This document shows, piece by piece, positions 35,789-47,824 of a DNA stretch of 64,000 nucleotides (within the stretch, counting starts at the first letter, position 1; each line of letters opens with the position of its first letter). The translations under genes and the position numbers were made by a program. The DNA lies in contig NC_083345.1 in NCBI RefSeq assembly GCF_019175385.1, positions 122,329,657 through 122,393,656 of the forward strand, given 5' to 3'. The notes under the pieces were generated by a model, which saw only the letters and a program-made list of their open reading frames with translations, did not search any database and had not been told where the DNA came from. Source of the stretch: Lycium barbarum (Eukaryota > Streptophyta > Magnoliopsida > Solanales > Solanaceae).

Positions 35789-37112
35789 TGATAGAATACA
35801 GGCATACGCAGCGGAAGCAAATAGCCAGGATCGAACTTGCAGGTAATATAGACAACACATAATCAAGATATTAATCAAACATAAAATTGATACTTATCTC
35901 TTGAAGCGTGACCGCGACCAAGAATCGAATCTTCAACCACGAGCACACACCATCCAGTTGATCACCATCCTTCAGTTCCACAGTCTTCTGCTGTGTAACC
36001 CGAATAATACCAGAATTTGTGAAATTCGTGTGGGCGAATTTCTATGGAAAAAGAGTAGAAACTTGTAAAACACTACACCTCCTTATGGAATAAGACCCCT
36101 ATTTTATAACTACGGGTTTAGGGGTTTCCCCTTTTCCAAAACCTATTGGGTCTTTATTTTCCACAAAGAAATAATATTCCATATAATTCTTTATTATTCG
36201 GGCACAGCAGAGACCGCATAATTTAATTAACGAGGCTTCCTATTCCGAAATTAATTCAAGAAATCTGAATTAATCCTACCATAATAAATTACGAATTATT
36301 CCACTAAAAAATCGTAACTGCACTCCTCAGTTCAATTTCGAAATCATACACTAAAACTTATTTAACTCCCCATGTTAAGATTACAGATACCAATCAATTA
36401 AATTAAATTACTGACAATTTAATTCATTGACTAATTGAATCCTTTATATTTCTGCTTAACTTACATCATGTGACGGATACAAAATTCACCTGCAGGGTTT
36501 TCACATGAGACTTATAAGCATCCATAAAGGGGTATCATCAATCTCAAAGTCAAGACATGGATTCTATCAACTAATTATTATTTCACAAATGTAATTTGCC
36601 ATTATCCAATTCACCAGGAATACATAAACCCGCAATTGAGTCGTACCTTTTAATAAATCAAAATAATGAACAAATCACATTGATCATAATAATTATATCA
36701 AGATTAAGAGTATAAGTACATTAAATGAACTAGAGAATTTGTTTTATATATTCAGTACAAAAACACTTATCTCTACTTGGTCCGTTCAATATATACAAAA
36801 TGTACTAGCACAAGAAGACGAAACTATACCGTTCCCATAATGAAGATACATTATATTAATCATGGGCTACAATCATACCGAGGCTTTGTCCAATTTCCAT
36901 CTTAGATTGTGAACATAAATTTTATACTTATAAGAACCGACGATTTAATCTTCCGTGTATAAGCTAAACTCTATACACTAAATCATCTACTATATAAGTA
37001 AAGGACACACATACTGGTACATGACTATTTAATTCTTATTAAACAATGAATAAATAATTGTTCTATAATAAATACTATATCCAAACACATGGTTAATAGT
37101 ATATATCCCACA
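35789..37112 (-). repeat. 5' LTR of the copia-type element
   Basis: 1324 bp, close match to 29779-31105. Its 3' edge reads CCCACA against CCCAACA in the other LTR. Confidence 0.93.
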
Positions 37113-37117
37113 CTTCT
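37113..37117. repeat. Target-site duplication CTTCT, right
   Basis: Pairs with 29774-29778. Confidence 0.88.
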
Positions 37118-38254
37118 GACCCCCTGTTTGGATGGTGGTTTCCCATACCTTAAACTTTGATCCTTCTACCAGAGGATTCTGTGAAACAATGCTCTAAATT
37201 TGACTTGAAGTTGTCGTCATCCCACTCCAATTGGCTCCACCATTCTGATGACCCTTTTATTGCCTTAATGTTGTTGGAGGTTTGAATAGAGAGAGGCAAC
37301 TTCCTTATTCCATTGGACCTCATTAAGGTAAGTTCCTCCAGGTGTTCCACACACTCTGTGGCTCCCCAAAGGTTCCTAATTTGGTAAGTCACGCAACTTC
37401 AACTTATGAACTCTTGGAACTTCTGAGTTGAAAAGTGTTGTCTGACTTGAGCCGCATTGCACTAACAATTCTACCAGCTGTTTACACTTTGAAATTTTAA
37501 TGTCCTCCAAGTTCTTGGGTACAGAAAAAGCTCCACCAACGACAAAAGACACGTTAAACTTTCACATTTGGATATAGACAGATAGCGTAATTTAGAAAAT
37601 CTCAGACCAGAAGTTGACTGAAATAAAAAACACTCTTTAAATTAGATACAAGAGAGAATCTGAGAATTTTCCAGATTTGGCCAAAAGGGTCAAACTGTCC
37701 ACTTCCTTCTTCCACTGGTGTGAAATCACAAGAACAATTTTCTATGTCGAGACATTTTAATCCACCAAAACTGTGTTGCAATCAACTGCTTGAGACCCAT
37801 GCAATCGTACAAGTACAAATCTGAAGCAAACTGCAACATGCCTGAGAGCTCTCCATTACTGAAAATTTCACACTTCTGGATGCCTATCAGCCTTTCTGAC
37901 TCCTTGAATTGTAATAACATTGAAGTTTCAACAACTAAAATGCAAAATCTTTTCAATCTATTCATCCAGCGGCAGTCTCTGTTGAAAACTGGTAAGCTAT
38001 CCAAACCAATAGAAAGAGAAGTCAGGTATTGTAGAGATGATATCTCATCAAAAGAAGTTGGTCCAAGACAACTACCCTCCATTCTCAGTGTTTCGATGCT
38101 GGAAAATTTGAGGAAAATCCTTTGTCGACGCTCTCCAAACCAGCTGCAGGCAGATTTAATAGACTCAGATTTATCAACTTGTCCATTCCTTGCGGCAGAC
38201 GATGTAACTATGTATAATCACAATCGAGCACTTGCAAATTGCAAAGATTACCAA
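37118..38254 (-). pseudogene. NLR leucine-rich-repeat region, decayed and cut by assembly gap
   Basis: Minus-strand reading from the gap gives LRR text: NLCNLQVLDCDYT, stop, LHRLPQGMDKLINLSLLNLP, then after another stop FDEISSLQYLTSLSIGLDSL, GELSGMLQFASDLYLYDC and, at 37150-37392, KIRKLPLSIQTSNN and SSEWWSQLEWDDDNFKSNLE. The xLxxLxxLxL spacing and the WWSQLEWDD end are typical of a CC-NB-ARC-LRR resistance protein C-terminus. Several in-frame stops and a one-base shift (ACCAAATTAG here against ACCAAAATTAG in the other copy) show decay. The N-terminal CC and NB-ARC parts would lie beyond the gap; none are seen at 38755 onward. Confidence 0.8.
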
Positions 38255-38754
38255 NNNNNNNNNNNNNNNNNNNNNNNNNNNNNNNNNNNNNNNNNNNNNN
38301 NNNNNNNNNNNNNNNNNNNNNNNNNNNNNNNNNNNNNNNNNNNNNNNNNNNNNNNNNNNNNNNNNNNNNNNNNNNNNNNNNNNNNNNNNNNNNNNNNNNN
38401 NNNNNNNNNNNNNNNNNNNNNNNNNNNNNNNNNNNNNNNNNNNNNNNNNNNNNNNNNNNNNNNNNNNNNNNNNNNNNNNNNNNNNNNNNNNNNNNNNNNN
38501 NNNNNNNNNNNNNNNNNNNNNNNNNNNNNNNNNNNNNNNNNNNNNNNNNNNNNNNNNNNNNNNNNNNNNNNNNNNNNNNNNNNNNNNNNNNNNNNNNNNN
38601 NNNNNNNNNNNNNNNNNNNNNNNNNNNNNNNNNNNNNNNNNNNNNNNNNNNNNNNNNNNNNNNNNNNNNNNNNNNNNNNNNNNNNNNNNNNNNNNNNNNN
38701 NNNNNNNNNNNNNNNNNNNNNNNNNNNNNNNNNNNNNNNNNNNNNNNNNNNNNN
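38255..38754. other. Assembly gap, 500 N
   Basis: Exactly 500 N, a typical placeholder for a gap of unknown size. Open frames crossing it are artefacts. The NLR fragment enters it from the left and nothing similar leaves it on the right. Confidence 0.98.
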
Positions 38755-40639
38755 AATACAAATTTATAATGCAGGCATGTTCACGTTGTGAAACAATAAA
38801 ATTGAAAGAAAATTAGTTAAACATCGGTTGATTTTTCAAGGAATTTAGCCGCAATTTTCTTTTTGAAAAAATCTCGGTTTCTCTGTTAATAATTTTCCCT
38901 TGTCAATTTGAACAAATTTCAGAATATTAAAAATCAAAAGAAAAAAAAATTAGAACACAGTTTAGAAAATTAAACTATAGAATATTTTTTAAAAAAAAGG
39001 GAACCAGACATAATCAAATACAAAGCTGCAGCTAAAACTTTTCTAATATTGTCTTGTACCAGAAAGTTTGTCCAAGAAATTATATAATAACAAGAAAAAA
39101 AAGAAAAACAGTCACTGAATTGAATTCCAAGTGGATAACATATTTAATTAATTTTACGAATTTTGCATTTATTACAAAATTAATATAGATACAAGTGGTC
39201 TACAAGCTGGATATATAATTAATATGGCAGCATGTTCTTTGCTTGTTACAAGAATTATGCTAATCCTAGTACATTAACCATTAGAAACCCCTGAATTAAA
39301 ATATTGTCGCATATTCTAGATAATTGGATAATATGAGTTTTGTTCACTCTTAATCGAAGGCCTCAAATTTGAGCTCTAGAATAAGAAAAATCTCCCGCTA
39401 AGGAGTCTTCCCCCATTTAGTGATCTTACCCAATTTGTATTCAGGGGCGAAGCTACGCCTTCATCTACGGATTCAGTAACACTTAATAGTTTTTACTCAA
39501 ATCTTGTATTTGTATCCTAAAAATTCAATTTATATGTATAAAGATTTTATGAAGAAATCAATAAGCTACGTTTTTTTAAATTTCAAAGTCCATAGACTAA
39601 AAATTATATTCCGCTTCTATGTGTATATTGATTAATTGGGTCAAAGAATATCAGAGATATCTATTGATTAAACCAAAAATGAAAAAAAAAAATGGTTGCA
39701 CTTTTTTCTCCTTTTGGATCAAAGTGTTTGTATTTGCTTTCGGATATATAGCTATTTATAAAGAGAATGTAATTTCTATATATGCAATATAGCAATATGA
39801 TAAAGAATTTGTTAGTATTAGGTTGTCTTTACCTGTTGTAATAGATAACCCACCTTATTTTCAAATAAAGTCTTATTTTTTATAAAGTATTATATGTAGA
39901 TATCTATTAGATATTCAAATAGCTAGTGCAAGAATTTTTTTGCATGTATATTAGTTTAAACTCTTTTTATTTTTAATGTATTCAGTGACATTGAAAACAA
40001 ATAAGAATGAGGATCTTAATTATTTGATGTGCTAGGTCTAAGACAAGAAGATGTTGTGATTAATATATCAGTCAAGTGTTTCGTCAAAGTGTCTAGGTTC
40101 TTGCCATTACATAGGATATTGGATTGTTTTTTCTTATTTTTAATTTATGGGAACCACAATTATAATAGTACCATCTAATATTTTACATATATTATTCTAG
40201 AATCTATTCAAGGATGGTGGGTAGACCATCCATTAACTTATTATTCCTTTAACAGTTCTTGCATTAATTGAACCATTATCTTTTTTTCCATCTCTCTCTT
40301 CATGTTTTCAGTTGAGCATCATAACTAGACTTCTTCTAGAAACAGACCCCATTATAAGTTAACTTGAGAACATTGTTGTAATTTTGATATTCTAAAAATA
40401 TCTTTACCTTTTTTTTGCTCGACAACTTTTGCAAGATCTTCTAGAAAAGTATTATCTCTAAAAATCAGTTACAAAAGATATGTCCAAATGGATAAATCCG
40501 GCATATATCGAGTCGGAATGATAATTTGGCAGTACACAGTGGCATATTTATAAATTGAACTTTGTACCATCGAGTTAAGAAGTCTATGACAACTCAAGTT
40601 TTATGTGGTTTAAAATTAATTATTTGTCCTTATTTAATG

Positions 40640-40690
<51 letters not shown>

Positions 40691-41393
40691 TATTACGTGG
40701 GCCAACATCAGATTAATTTACTCACATATTTAACAGCAAAGCGTTTCTTGTCAATAATTTTTAATCATGGCTCGGGATTTAAATTTAAGGATACAGAAAT
40801 CACACCCATCATATATACCCATATTCGTTAAATTAAATAGCGAAGCATTCCCTATCATGACTTTTATTTATTCTCATATGTAAAGCTTGAATCAAAGAAA
40901 CTTTATAATAGAGAAATTTCATTCATCCTATCACATCTCTTAAATGACCAAATATTTCCAATCATGAATCATATTATTTTCATAAATCGAATTCGGGACC
41001 TCAATTTAAGTGTGGATGAATCTTATTCGTCATAGCATCGAATCATATTTCTTGTTTTTTTGGTTTCTCACTCGAACTCCGGTAGTGCATTGGTTCACTA
41101 ATATAATATGGATTTATGCTATGTAATTCCTGATAGGATTGTTTTTTACACTCTAAGGCTCGAAGCCAACACCTCTGGTTAGGATATTTTTCCCTAATGA
41201 TGACTTTTTTCAACAATTGGATCTCTCAATTCAATTTGTTGAAACATATACGAAATAATAATACAAACTCCTATCCCCACAACGTCATGACTTCAGCTTA
41301 TAAATATATCCTGACTGTTGATTTCATGCTTTCCATCTAGTATATGTATATAGTTTCCACTTACTAGTCCACACTCCATTCAAATTCAAGTTC
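38755..41393. other. Intergenic, AT-rich
   Basis: No gene or NLR similarity is visible. A (TA)n run lies at 40643-40686. About 39440-39625 (GGGGCGAAGCTACGCC at its left edge and CCGCTTCTATG at its right) resembles an old hAT-type repeat. The rest is unassigned. Confidence 0.75.
40643..40686. repeat. (TA)n microsatellite
   Basis: A TA dinucleotide run of about 44 bases. Confidence 0.92.
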
Positions 41394-41605
41394 GGAACTT
41401 TTCTAACCTAAAAAAAAAAAAAAAAAAATGGAACCAAACTAACTTGTTAAAAAAAAGAACCAAAGTAGGCTTCACGCAAAAAAAAAAAAAAAAAAAAAAA
41501 CCAAAGTAGGCTTCACGCACAGAATCTATGCGTGAAAAGGGCCAAAGTGTACATTTACGCTTTGGTCTTTTCACGCACAGATTCTATGCGTGAAACCAAT
41601 ACCAA
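41394..41605 (+). repeat. Left terminal inverted repeat of the Mutator-like element
   Basis: Contains A-rich runs, CCAAAGTAGGCTTCACGCA (twice), and a hairpin unit CACGCACAGAATCTATGCGTG, with CCAAAGTGTACATTTACGCTTTGG between two such units. Confidence 0.85.
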
Positions 41606-41743
41606 AATCCCACTACAACCTCCCATTTCCAGCATACTCTTCTCTTTCATTTCCTCCATTTTCACCCTTTCAACACACTTTTGCACTCCAAAAAATATGT
41701 TTCAAAGTTTTGAAATTCAAAGTTTGCTATACAACATGATATT

Positions 41744-42240
41744 TGTGAATGCGGTTATTACTGTAAACTAAAAATATCAAAGACCCAAGATAATCCGGGT
41801 CGCCATTTTTGGCGTTGTAAAGTCCCCGAAGTAAGTGTTTTTACATTTTTAGTGTTTTTTTCACGTTATCCACATATTTTGCTTTAAAAAACTGATTTTC
41901 TTTATAGGATATAGGTGGTTGCAAACACTTTCGGTGGGAAGATAGCATTCACATGGATAAAACGATGGCGGCAAAGTTTAAAAATTCACTTTTTGATAGA
42001 GATACCACGACTTCACGTATCTCTCAAGATACGCTAAGTTGGACTCGCAATTTAAGCTTCTGTAAGCTGAAGAAAAAATTGAACTTTTGAAGGTCTTGCT
42101 CACCGATTCCCAAAAAAAAAAACCGAATTTTGCTGAAGTCTAAACTTAGAGACGCTCAACATGAGAAAATAACTTTGAAAGAAAAACTTAAATTGTGGAA
42201 GATTATTTGTGCTATCTTATTGTTGTTAAATGACCCATAA
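41744..42240 (+). pseudogene. GRF-type zinc-finger protein gene inside the Mutator-like element
   Basis: Two exons, 41744-41830 and 41908 onward, join in frame over a 77-bp intron (GAA|GTAAGT ... TATAG|GAT). The product has the GRF zinc finger in order: CECGYYC, KTQDNPGRHFWRC and GGCKHFRWED, with the conserved N-P-G-R and the four metal-binding cysteines. The first frame ends at 42090 (TGA); in another frame 42133-42240 continues with a charged, probably coiled-coil stretch (KSKLRDAQHEKITLKEKL) and a hydrophobic tail (WKIICAILLLL). This GRF, coiled coil, C-terminal hydrophobic layout is common for small plant GRF proteins. An upstream in-frame stop and the shift near 42090 suggest it is broken. 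GRF fingers bind nucleic acid in other proteins; its role here is unknown. Confidence 0.75.
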
Positions 42241-42499
42241 TCTAAGACAGTGAGCCTAAATAGACCCTAATCGTCATCAGAATATCGTCCTCAGAACGAT
42301 ATTGGTTGGTCTCTTAATACACATCTTTTTTCAAGAGATGTTAGTTCTCTACCGGTTGATGATGCTTGTTTTTCGGCCAACTTTAGCATGTAAAATCTAC
42401 AACGACTTACCAGCATTCTGTTGTTTTCTTTTCTAATCCTTTGTACGACAAGCTCTCAAGTTTCTAGACCTACTCGAGGCATGGTTATTGAGTACCTTA

Positions 42500-42745
42500 T
42501 TAGGATTGCAGCGTTGAGATTTTTCAAGTCACAAACAAGACGTTCTGATTCGGCAATCCAATGTGACCATTCTAGGCGTAAACCGCAATAATATTCTCGC
42601 GGATCTGAATATTTGACACTGCAGAAATCATCATTTACGCTCTATAAGAAGGTGGGGATTTAGCTCGTCTAGTTTGAAATCACTGGTATCACTCGAAAAA
42701 CTGCTATGGTTTGAACTCTCATCATCATTACTATTTGATTTTTTT
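42500..42745 (-). pseudogene. Small acidic-to-basic ORF remnant, paralogue of 42915-43268
   Basis: Minus-strand reading gives a Ser/Asp-rich stretch (SSNHSSFSSDTSDF, about 42660-42720) and then DDFCSVKYSDPREYYCG, LRLEWSHWIAESERLVCDL. The pattern D-D-F, Y-S, E-W-x-W, A-E-x-L resembles the neighbouring ORF at 42915-43268. Frames are broken. I do not recognise the family. Confidence 0.4.
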
Positions 42746-42914
42746 TTTTGAAGGAGTAAAGACCAAGCTGAGTTTCTACTACTCGACAGTGAATATGTTG
42801 TAGTCTAACAACAAAAAAAGGGCTACTTATATAGTTGCAAACCCCAAGTACCCCCGGGAGGGGGGGGGGGGGGGCTTTATGACCCTATCTACTTACCTTA
42901 TTATATGAAAAATA

Positions 42915-43268
42915 TTAATCTTCATCGGACATTTCACAGTCCAAATCCCACTTGGATTTAAATCTTGTGCTACCATGTATACCATATTCTAACCTATGGT
43001 AATGTATTTGCATCCGATTGTTCTCTTCACGAAAATGATTAAGAGAAAAATTAAACTCTTGTGGTGTTCCACGAGGCATTGACATAGTACCTTTTTATGG
43101 GCATTTAAGCTCTACTGAAGCTAACTTTTGCTCCAGTGCTTCAGCCTTCCTAACACGCCAATTCCACTCCTCTCTCAATGTTTTATTGTATTCTCGACTG
43201 AATCTTTTGTTAGGGTTATTTGAGTAATGAAAATCATCATCATCATCTAGTTCCCATGTCCTACCCAT
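42915..43268 (-). pseudogene. Unrecognised small ORF in the Mutator-like element, one internal stop
   Basis: From ATG at 43268 the frame runs 57 codons (MGRTWELDDDDDFHYSNNPN, later REEWNWRVRKAEALEQKL), meets one TAA at 43095-43097, then continues in the same frame for 59 codons (SMPRGTPQEFNFSLNHFREE, later WDLDCEMSDED) to TAA at 42915. One stop in an otherwise open 117-residue frame with an acidic start, helical middle and acidic end suggests a recently broken gene. It runs opposite to the GRF gene and the transposase. A similar remnant follows at 42500-42745. Possible role: an accessory protein of the element, as mudrB or VANC are in other MULEs; no similarity to those is seen. Confidence 0.5.
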
Positions 43269-43396
43269 TATTCAAATATGTTTGTTGGGGTAAAACATGT
43301 AATAGAATCAAGATTACCAAATTGGGTGTAGAATGTCATGATAACTCGTTTTAAAGTGAATACTAGTTGTTTGTCAATCATGTTATATATAGTACT

Positions 43397-44145
43397 GCAT
43401 TTTTTGACCGTTTATTTGAATTTAATTCATATTACGCAACATTTCAATGCGCAATATAACATGATTTGACAACACATTATGGTTGAAAATTACAGCTTTT
43501 TTATGACACGCATGCTTGATTTGACAACACATCGTGCATGCCAATTTCAGTTTTTTTTTGACACATAAACGATCGATTTGACAATACAATGCCGCATTTT
43601 TGATCATTTATTTGAATTTAATTCATATTACGCAACATTTCAATGTGCAATATAACATAATTTGACAACACATCATGCATGCCAATTTCAACTTTTTTAT
43701 GACACCCATGCTTGATTTGACAACACATCATGCATGTCAATTTCAGCTTTTTTATGACACATAAAGGACCAATTTGACAATACAATGCTGCATTTTTTGA
43801 CCGTTTATTTGAATTTAATTCATATTACGCAACATTTCAATGCGCAATATAACATGATTTGACAACACATCATGCCTGCCAATTTCAGCTTTTTTATGAC
43901 ACATAAAGGACCGATTTGACAATACAATGTTGCATTCTTTGACCGTTTATTTGAATTTAATTCATATTACGCAACATTTCAATGCACAATATAACATGAT
44001 TTGACAGCACATCATGCATGCCAATTTCAGTTTTTTTATGACACACATGCTTGACTTGACAAAACATCATGCATGCCAATTTCAGCTTTTTTATGACACA
44101 TAAAGGACCGATTTGACAATACAATGCAGCATTTTTTGATGAAAA
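43397..44145. repeat. Tandem repeat array, about 197-bp units
   Basis: Units begin GCATTTTTTGACCGTTTATT at 43397, 43594, 43790 and 43932, with a final partial at 44129; spacings are 197, 196, 142 and 197. The short unit lacks one of two internal sub-repeats of about 55 bp (GATTTGACAACACATCATGC through TTTTATGACAC). The core A/G-A-T/C-TTGACA with a following ACA occurs 11 times. It lies between the minus-strand ORF and the transposase start, in the position of the transposase promoter. Confidence 0.9.
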
Positions 44146-44315
44146 TAGTGACTACTGCGCAACATTTCAATGCGCAATAAGGGTCAATATGAATCTATTT
44201 AAGAAGAATGTTAGACGGGGTAAAAACTCATTCATTTCATAATTTTAAGTCTCTTAAGTCATTCAAAAAAACCTCTCTTAAGTCATTCAAAAAAAAATCA
44301 AACTTCCTACAAAAA

Positions 44316-47300
44316 ATGACTCAATATATTCCACCAGTTAAGGTTTCAATACATTGGGATGGTATTATCCTTGATGACAATAGTACAGTTCGTTACAAAA
44401 AAGACCAAACGTTCATGTTAAATGTCCACTTGAAATGTCTTATGAATCACTAGTCACTTACATATATGAAAAAATGAAGGTTAGTCCAGATGAGTATAAC
44501 ATCTCTATAACAGGTAGATATCCACAATTAGTTTCCCATGGTATAGTGCTTTATGGTAGGCATTATATCAATGATGATGATTCTTTAAGGAATTATTTGA
44601 ATGCGCCAGAAAAATTAAAACATTTAGTCGCCCTTAATGTTCTTGAGATGTATGTTGAAAAGATACCCCGAGAGATCCCGAAAGAACATCCCAGTTAAGT
44701 TAATACGTATGGAGATATTAGTTCTTACGGGGACATTTTGAGTGGCCAGGTGCCGCTGGAAAATCTTACTCAACAATTTAATCAAACTTGGTAAATATGC
44801 ATTCTTATATTTTTATTTTGTGCAGTAGCACGTGTTTATTGTATGTATTAGTAAATAACCATTTTTAAATCTTTGTAAGGGTTATAGACCTGATACGAGT
44901 AATATTGGGCAATTATCTCAGTTTAGTGGAGCAACTCATTATTATTAAAACACTCAGTTCAGTGGAGCTGATTATTATAATAATTCTCAGTTCGGTGCAG
45001 TGGATTATTATCAAAACTCGCCAGTGCTACCAACTGTGGATGTTGGGCATTCCTCTCAGTTTGGTGGAGTTGATCATTCTGAACACCATGTTCATTATCA
45101 ATATGTGTAGGTTCATCACCTTGATGTGTGGAATTTAACATATGCTTTTTGTCGTGTAGGAGGAGGCCTTTCTTAGATGGCGCTGATTGTCCAAGTTATG
45201 TGGATACATCAGAGAGTGATGGCGATGAACCAGCTAATAATGCAGAGGTAACCGATGATGAAGATAGTGAAGGGGATGAAGAAGATACACATTTTAGTCC
45301 CCAGAACCAACTCACCACCACGTACCACCTCCGATGGCAGAAAACCCAACTCCTGACAGCCTAATGCAGCGGTATTCTGACTATATTCCATATCTTGATA
45401 GTCTACAAGGTCGTGAGGATGCATTTATCTTCACAAGAGATGATGATATAAGTCGCCAAAAAATGTGGATTGAACAAAAAAATCTCATGACTGATGAATA
45501 CGTCCTTGCAAAAGGAATGATGTTCACATCAAAAAAGGCATTGCAACGGACTGTCAGAATGTATTGTATAAAGGATATGAGGGAGTTTAAGGTCGATGAC
45601 TCAACCAAATCGGTATGGAGGCTGGTTTGTAAGCGACAGACTCAAGGCGGCCGGTGGTTGCTTCGTGGAATTGTTAAGCCTGATGGTCTGTAGGAAATCA
45701 CAAAATTCTATCCAAAGCACACTTGTGATATGGGACAAAATCGAGCGGATTATTTGAATTTAGATATAAACATGATTGCTCATGTGTTACTTAAAGACAT
45801 TGAGGAAACTCCAAGGTACCTTTTCTGACCTAGTACATTATATATCTTATAGCAATTAAAATATCATTGCTAAATGTTGTTTGTTTAAAGTTATGCAGGA
45901 TGCCTCTCAAAACTTGTATTAGCATGGTCCACTCCAAATATGGTTAAATCATAAGCAAGAGAAAGGGATTTCTCTGGCGTAGACGTGCTTTTGAGATGAT
46001 CTTTGGAACTTAGGAATCCTTTTTTCGGGCGTGCCGGAGTATATGGCGGCTCTATAACATGCTAATCCTAGCACTGTTGTACAGTGGTAGCTTTTAGAGG
46101 GCAGAATTTTCAACTTCGTCTTTTGGGCATTCAAACCAAGTATTGATGGTTTTGCTCACTGCCGGAATGTGATATCAATAGATGGGACACATGTATATGG
46201 CCGATATGACATCAAGCTCCTAATTGCAATAGTTATGAATGCCAATGGGTCAATATTCCCTCTTGCTTTCGCAGTTGCTGCTAACGAGAGCAACGAGACA
46301 TAAGGGATGTTCTTGACTCATCTGAAAACTCATGTTATTAAGGGTCATCAGGGTATATGTGTCCTATCAGATCGTCATAAAGGCATATTGCACAAGATGC
46401 ATACTCTAGAAGGGTGGCAGCCTCCACATGCTTACCATCGATATTGTTTAAGGCACTTAAAGGCTAATTTGCAAACAAAGTTTGGAAATGGCACTGTAAA
46501 CAAATTGATGTGGGGGGCTGCGGTGCTGCATCAACAAATAAAATGGGCTGCAAAAATGGAGCTGCTAAGGGAAGTAAGTGAAGAGGCATATGTCTGGTAG
46601 ATGAAATTAGAAGTTTAAAAATGGACGTTTTATGCTGATGGAGGAAAGAGATAGGGCATGCTCACAACGAACAGCTCGGAGTCTTTCAATGGATTCCTCA
46701 AATCTGTTCGAGGACTACCTGTCACTGCAATGGTAAGACTAACTTTCAAGCAGGTCGTGGAGCGATTTGCGGATAGGACAAGGCAGGCCAGAGCCATATT
46801 AGCCTAGGACGAAACATGGATGTCAAAGCCCTACAAAAATATGGAGCACCATAGGAGAAAGGTAGAGGGTCACCAAATGACCGAGTATGACGTCGTTGAA
46901 CGAGTGTATGAAGTTAGAACGGGTTATTACAACGGTACAGGAGGAAACAAACATATCGTTACTGAGCGTACAAAATCATGCACTTGTGGTAAGTGGAAAA
47001 CGTACCACATGCCATGTTCTTATGCAGTCAAGTGCTTTGAGAGAATGGCCAGAAATGTAACTGATTATGTGGTAGAGGAATATAAGGTTGTAAAATACCT
47101 TAGAGCATATTCCGGCCACTTCCACCCCCTTGGTAATCAAGCTTATTGGCCAGCCACGCCGTTTTTTGTGGTTGCGAATAAGAATCATATCCGTAAATTA
47201 GGAAAAAACAAGCTAACCCGTTATCACAATCAAATGGATGTTAGCGAAAAGGTTTACTTTCGTAAGTGCTCGATATGTAAGCAGTTTGGGCATGATAAGC

Positions 47301-47365
47301 GTTCATGTGGGCAAAACTCCCGTGGTGGCAGCACATCTGGAAGTAGAAGAGTGTCTAGAACTTGA
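44316..47365 (+). pseudogene. MULE transposase, decayed
   Basis: Start chosen at 44316 (MTQYIPPVKVSIHWDGI). In order: N-terminal region (to 44698, frameshift near 44435), Gln/Phe/Gly-rich spacer with QFGG/QFSG repeats (44900-45110), acidic linker (45180-45290), MuDR-type DNA-binding domain (45334-45690, FTSKKALQRTVRMYCIKDMR), catalytic core with SIDGTHVYGR (first Asp at 46181-46183) and VLSDRHKG (second Asp at 46370-46372), then SSESFNGFLKS. Next are a SWIM-type finger (SCTCGKWKTYHMPCSYAV, 46975-47030) and a C-terminal knuckle CSICKQFGHDKRSC. The SWIM histidine is tyrosine here (CSYA where CSHA is usual). In-frame stops at about 45691, 46302, 46600, 46650 and 46806, plus frameshifts, rule out a full protein. 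It would excise and reinsert elements bearing these ends. Confidence 0.88.
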
Positions 47366-47824
47366 TTTTTTTTTAAGTCTATTGTAATTTAATGATGTAT
47401 TTCGTTGCTAATGGAATGAAATATTTTTCAATTATTATGAACCTCTCGTATTGGATGAATTATTTTTAAATATTATATTTATTTTTGCACATTCAAAAGG
47501 TGTGGATTACACAATATAATGACAAAATAAAAAAGACATAAAAGAAAAAAAACAACCTAATATAAACCTAAATATAACAAGTTTTCATACTTACTTCGGA
47601 GCACTTTACAACCCCTAAAACGATGATCCAAATGTATATGTATACTTGATGTAATGAGCCGTTATTATTATACACTAAAAAAACTATTAAGTTCTATATA
47701 AAATATTTATATTCCGGTGTGTTGAAACATGACTAATCTTCAGTAAAAGTACGGAAAAAGACTTAATTTTGAGTTTGATTTCCAAAGAATAAAGGTTGGG
47801 TTTGGGGGGGGGGGGGGGGGGGGG

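Larger units (their letters stand above)
29779..37112 (-). mobile_element. Copia-type LTR retrotransposon, internally deleted
   Basis: A 7334-bp element with TG/CA ends and a CTTCT target duplication. On the minus strand the order is 5' LTR (35789-37112), primer-like site, non-coding repeats, integrase remnants (about 31900-32560), polypurine tract, 3' LTR (29779-31105). Integrase comes before where RT would be, which is copia order, but no RT or RNase H motifs are seen in the roughly 800 bp that remain. By eye the LTRs differ at about 12 bases plus a few 1-bp indels over 1.32 kb. It is inserted in a decayed NLR gene, in the same orientation. Confidence 0.9.

Noticed and set aside
37790..38816. 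Long frames on both strands across 38255-38754
   Set aside because: They exist only because the N run is translated as X.
43397..44145. CRISPR-like array
   Set aside because: Units are long and contiguous with no unique spacers, in a plant transposon; it is an ordinary tandem repeat.
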